Assembly: GCA_944326735.1 (NCBI GenBank)
Contig: CALVFC010000084.1
Location: 1 to 6,617, forward strand
DNA length: 6,617 nt
Direction of reading: 5' to 3'
DNA from: an uncultured Limosilactobacillus sp.
GTDB lineage: Bacteria > Bacillota > Bacilli > Lactobacillales > Lactobacillaceae
A program made the translations under genes and the position numbers. Within the stretch, counting starts at the first letter, position 1. Each line of letters starts with the position of its first letter. This document shows positions 5,787 to 6,617 of the stretch, in pieces. The notes beneath the pieces were generated by a model. The model saw only the letters and a program-made list of their open reading frames with translations. It was not told the DNA's origin and searched no databases.

Positions 5787-6617
5787 GTGTGCACTTCGAT
5801 CTATTATGAAACCAAAGACCAGACGCACTTTTTGGCGCGGACACTAGACTTTTCCCAGGAAATGCATCTGACTCCGGTGATTGTGGAAAGCGGTCACCAC
5901 TTTACGTCGCAAGCTGATCCTGCCGGTTTTGACAGTAAGTATTCATTTGTCGGTGCCGGTAAGAATGATACTTTCGCCGATGGGATGAATGAACATGGTT
6001 TGGGCATTGCGTCACTCTACTTTAACGAAAACGCGGTTTATAACACGACCAAGAAGGACGGTGCCGTCAACCTGGCAGCGACGGAATTAATTCCGTGGGT
6101 ACTAGGCAACGTTGCAAGCGTGGCTGAATTCAAACAGGTCATTGACCAGCTCAACGTCTGCCAAATCAAGAATGACTTTGTGCAGGGCGTGATGCCACTC
6201 CACTGGATCTTGTATGACCGACATGGAGACAGTCTGGTGGTCGAAATGACCAAGTCAGGCGTTCATTTGTACGATAACCCAGTCGGTGTCATGACAAATT
6301 CGCCAACGTTCCCGTGGCAACTGACGAACCTCAGTCACTACTCCAATCTCCAGCCAAATGATTTCCCGGCGAAGAAGTACGGCAATTACCAAATCGTTTC
6401 GGACGGTCCCGGGAACGGTGCGCTCGGCCTCCCTGGTGATTACACTTCTACCTCACGATTTGTCCGGACAGCGTTCCTGCGCCAGTATACTGACCAAGCG
6501 GCAGATGCACAGGAAGGCCTGCGGACGTTGGTTCATATTCTGAATAACGTTGATATCCCCCGCGGCGTCAAAGTTGGTGAAAACGGGCTGGCTGATTACA
6601 CCCAGTACAAGGGATTT
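5787..6617 (+). CDS. Choloylglycine hydrolase family Ntn hydrolase, penicillin V acylase-like, partial (C-terminus outside window)
   Basis: This enzyme class cleaves amide bonds such as those in conjugated bile salts, penicillin V or N-acyl homoserine lactones. The first 277 codons are present. Cys2, exposed when the initiator Met is removed, is the N-terminal nucleophile; Arg18 and Asp21 (LARTLDF, 16-22), Asn171 (MTNSPTFPWQLTNL, 169-182) and Arg224 (STSRF, 221-225) complete the conserved active site. DGMNEHGLGIASLYF (65-79), GLPGDYT (214-220) and VDIPRGV (255-261) look closer to Bacillus penicillin V acylase than to classical bile salt hydrolases, so the bile salt role is not assured. The start is GTG at 5787, fixed by the need for Cys at position 2 and by the AAAGGAGA site upstream. 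About 45-60 residues are probably missing at the right edge. It is divergent from the membrane protein operon. There is no signal peptide, so it is likely cytosolic. Confidence 0.93.
   Translation, partial: MCTSIYYETKDQTHFLARTLDFSQEMHLTPVIVESGHHFTSQADPAGFDSKYSFVGAGKNDTFADGMNEHGLGIASLYFNENAVYNTTKKDGAVNLAATELIPWVLGNVASVAEFKQVIDQLNVCQIKNDFVQGVMPLHWILYDRHGDSLVVEMTKSGVHLYDNPVGVMTNSPTFPWQLTNLSHYSNLQPNDFPAKKYGNYQIVSDGPGNGALGLPGDYTSTSRFVRTAFLRQYTDQAADAQEGLRTLVHILNNVDIPRGVKVGENGLADYTQYKGF

Noticed and set aside
1..6617. CRISPR array, insertion sequence, prophage or tRNA/rRNA gene
   Set aside because: No regularly spaced repeats, transposase motifs, phage genes or tRNA cloverleaf sequences were seen on either strand by eye.

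Overview
The window looks like a chromosomal segment of a lactic acid bacterium in the Lactobacillaceae (low-GC Gram-positive lineage, but with moderate GC content here). The reasons are purine-rich Shine-Dalgarno sites (AAGGAG, AAAGGAGA), compact leaderless-style spacing, rho-independent terminators, and a gene set typical of lactobacilli: a choloylglycine hydrolase/penicillin V acylase family enzyme, a free-standing YbaK/ProX-type editing deacylase, a GyrI-like ligand-binding protein and a CtpE-like P-type ATPase. The genus assignment is inference; no rRNA or tRNA gene is present to settle it.

Layout, left to right. (1) 1-576, minus strand: the N-terminal 192 codons of a class I glutamine amidotransferase, running off the left edge. 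(2) 577-742: a divergent intergenic region with a promoter for each neighbour and a small inverted repeat in the leader of the amidotransferase gene. (3) 743-1387, plus strand: a HhH-GPD DNA glycosylase most like Helicobacter MagIII, without an Fe-S cluster. (4) 1396-1430: a strong terminator hairpin between convergent genes. (5) 3786-1429, minus strand: a P-type cation ATPase gene interrupted by an in-frame TAG at 1660-1662, which removes the last 76 codons (two predicted membrane helices). (6) 5639-3892, minus strand: an apparent operon of a five-helix membrane protein of unknown function, the ProX-like deacylase, the GyrI-like protein and a 17-codon micro-ORF, closed by a terminator at 3850-3884. 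(7) 5640-5786: a second divergent intergenic region. (8) 5787-6617, plus strand: the first 277 codons of a penicillin V acylase-like Ntn hydrolase with a GTG start, running off the right edge.

Most of the window is ordinary housekeeping or stress-related gene content: base-excision repair, tRNA proofreading, cation transport, ligand/toxin binding and amide hydrolysis. I see no mobile element, CRISPR array, prophage gene or obviously new multi-gene system. The features most worth a second look are the nonsense codon in the otherwise intact ATPase gene, the micro-ORF that looks like the stump of a longer small-protein gene, and the unusual active-site composition of the glycosylase.
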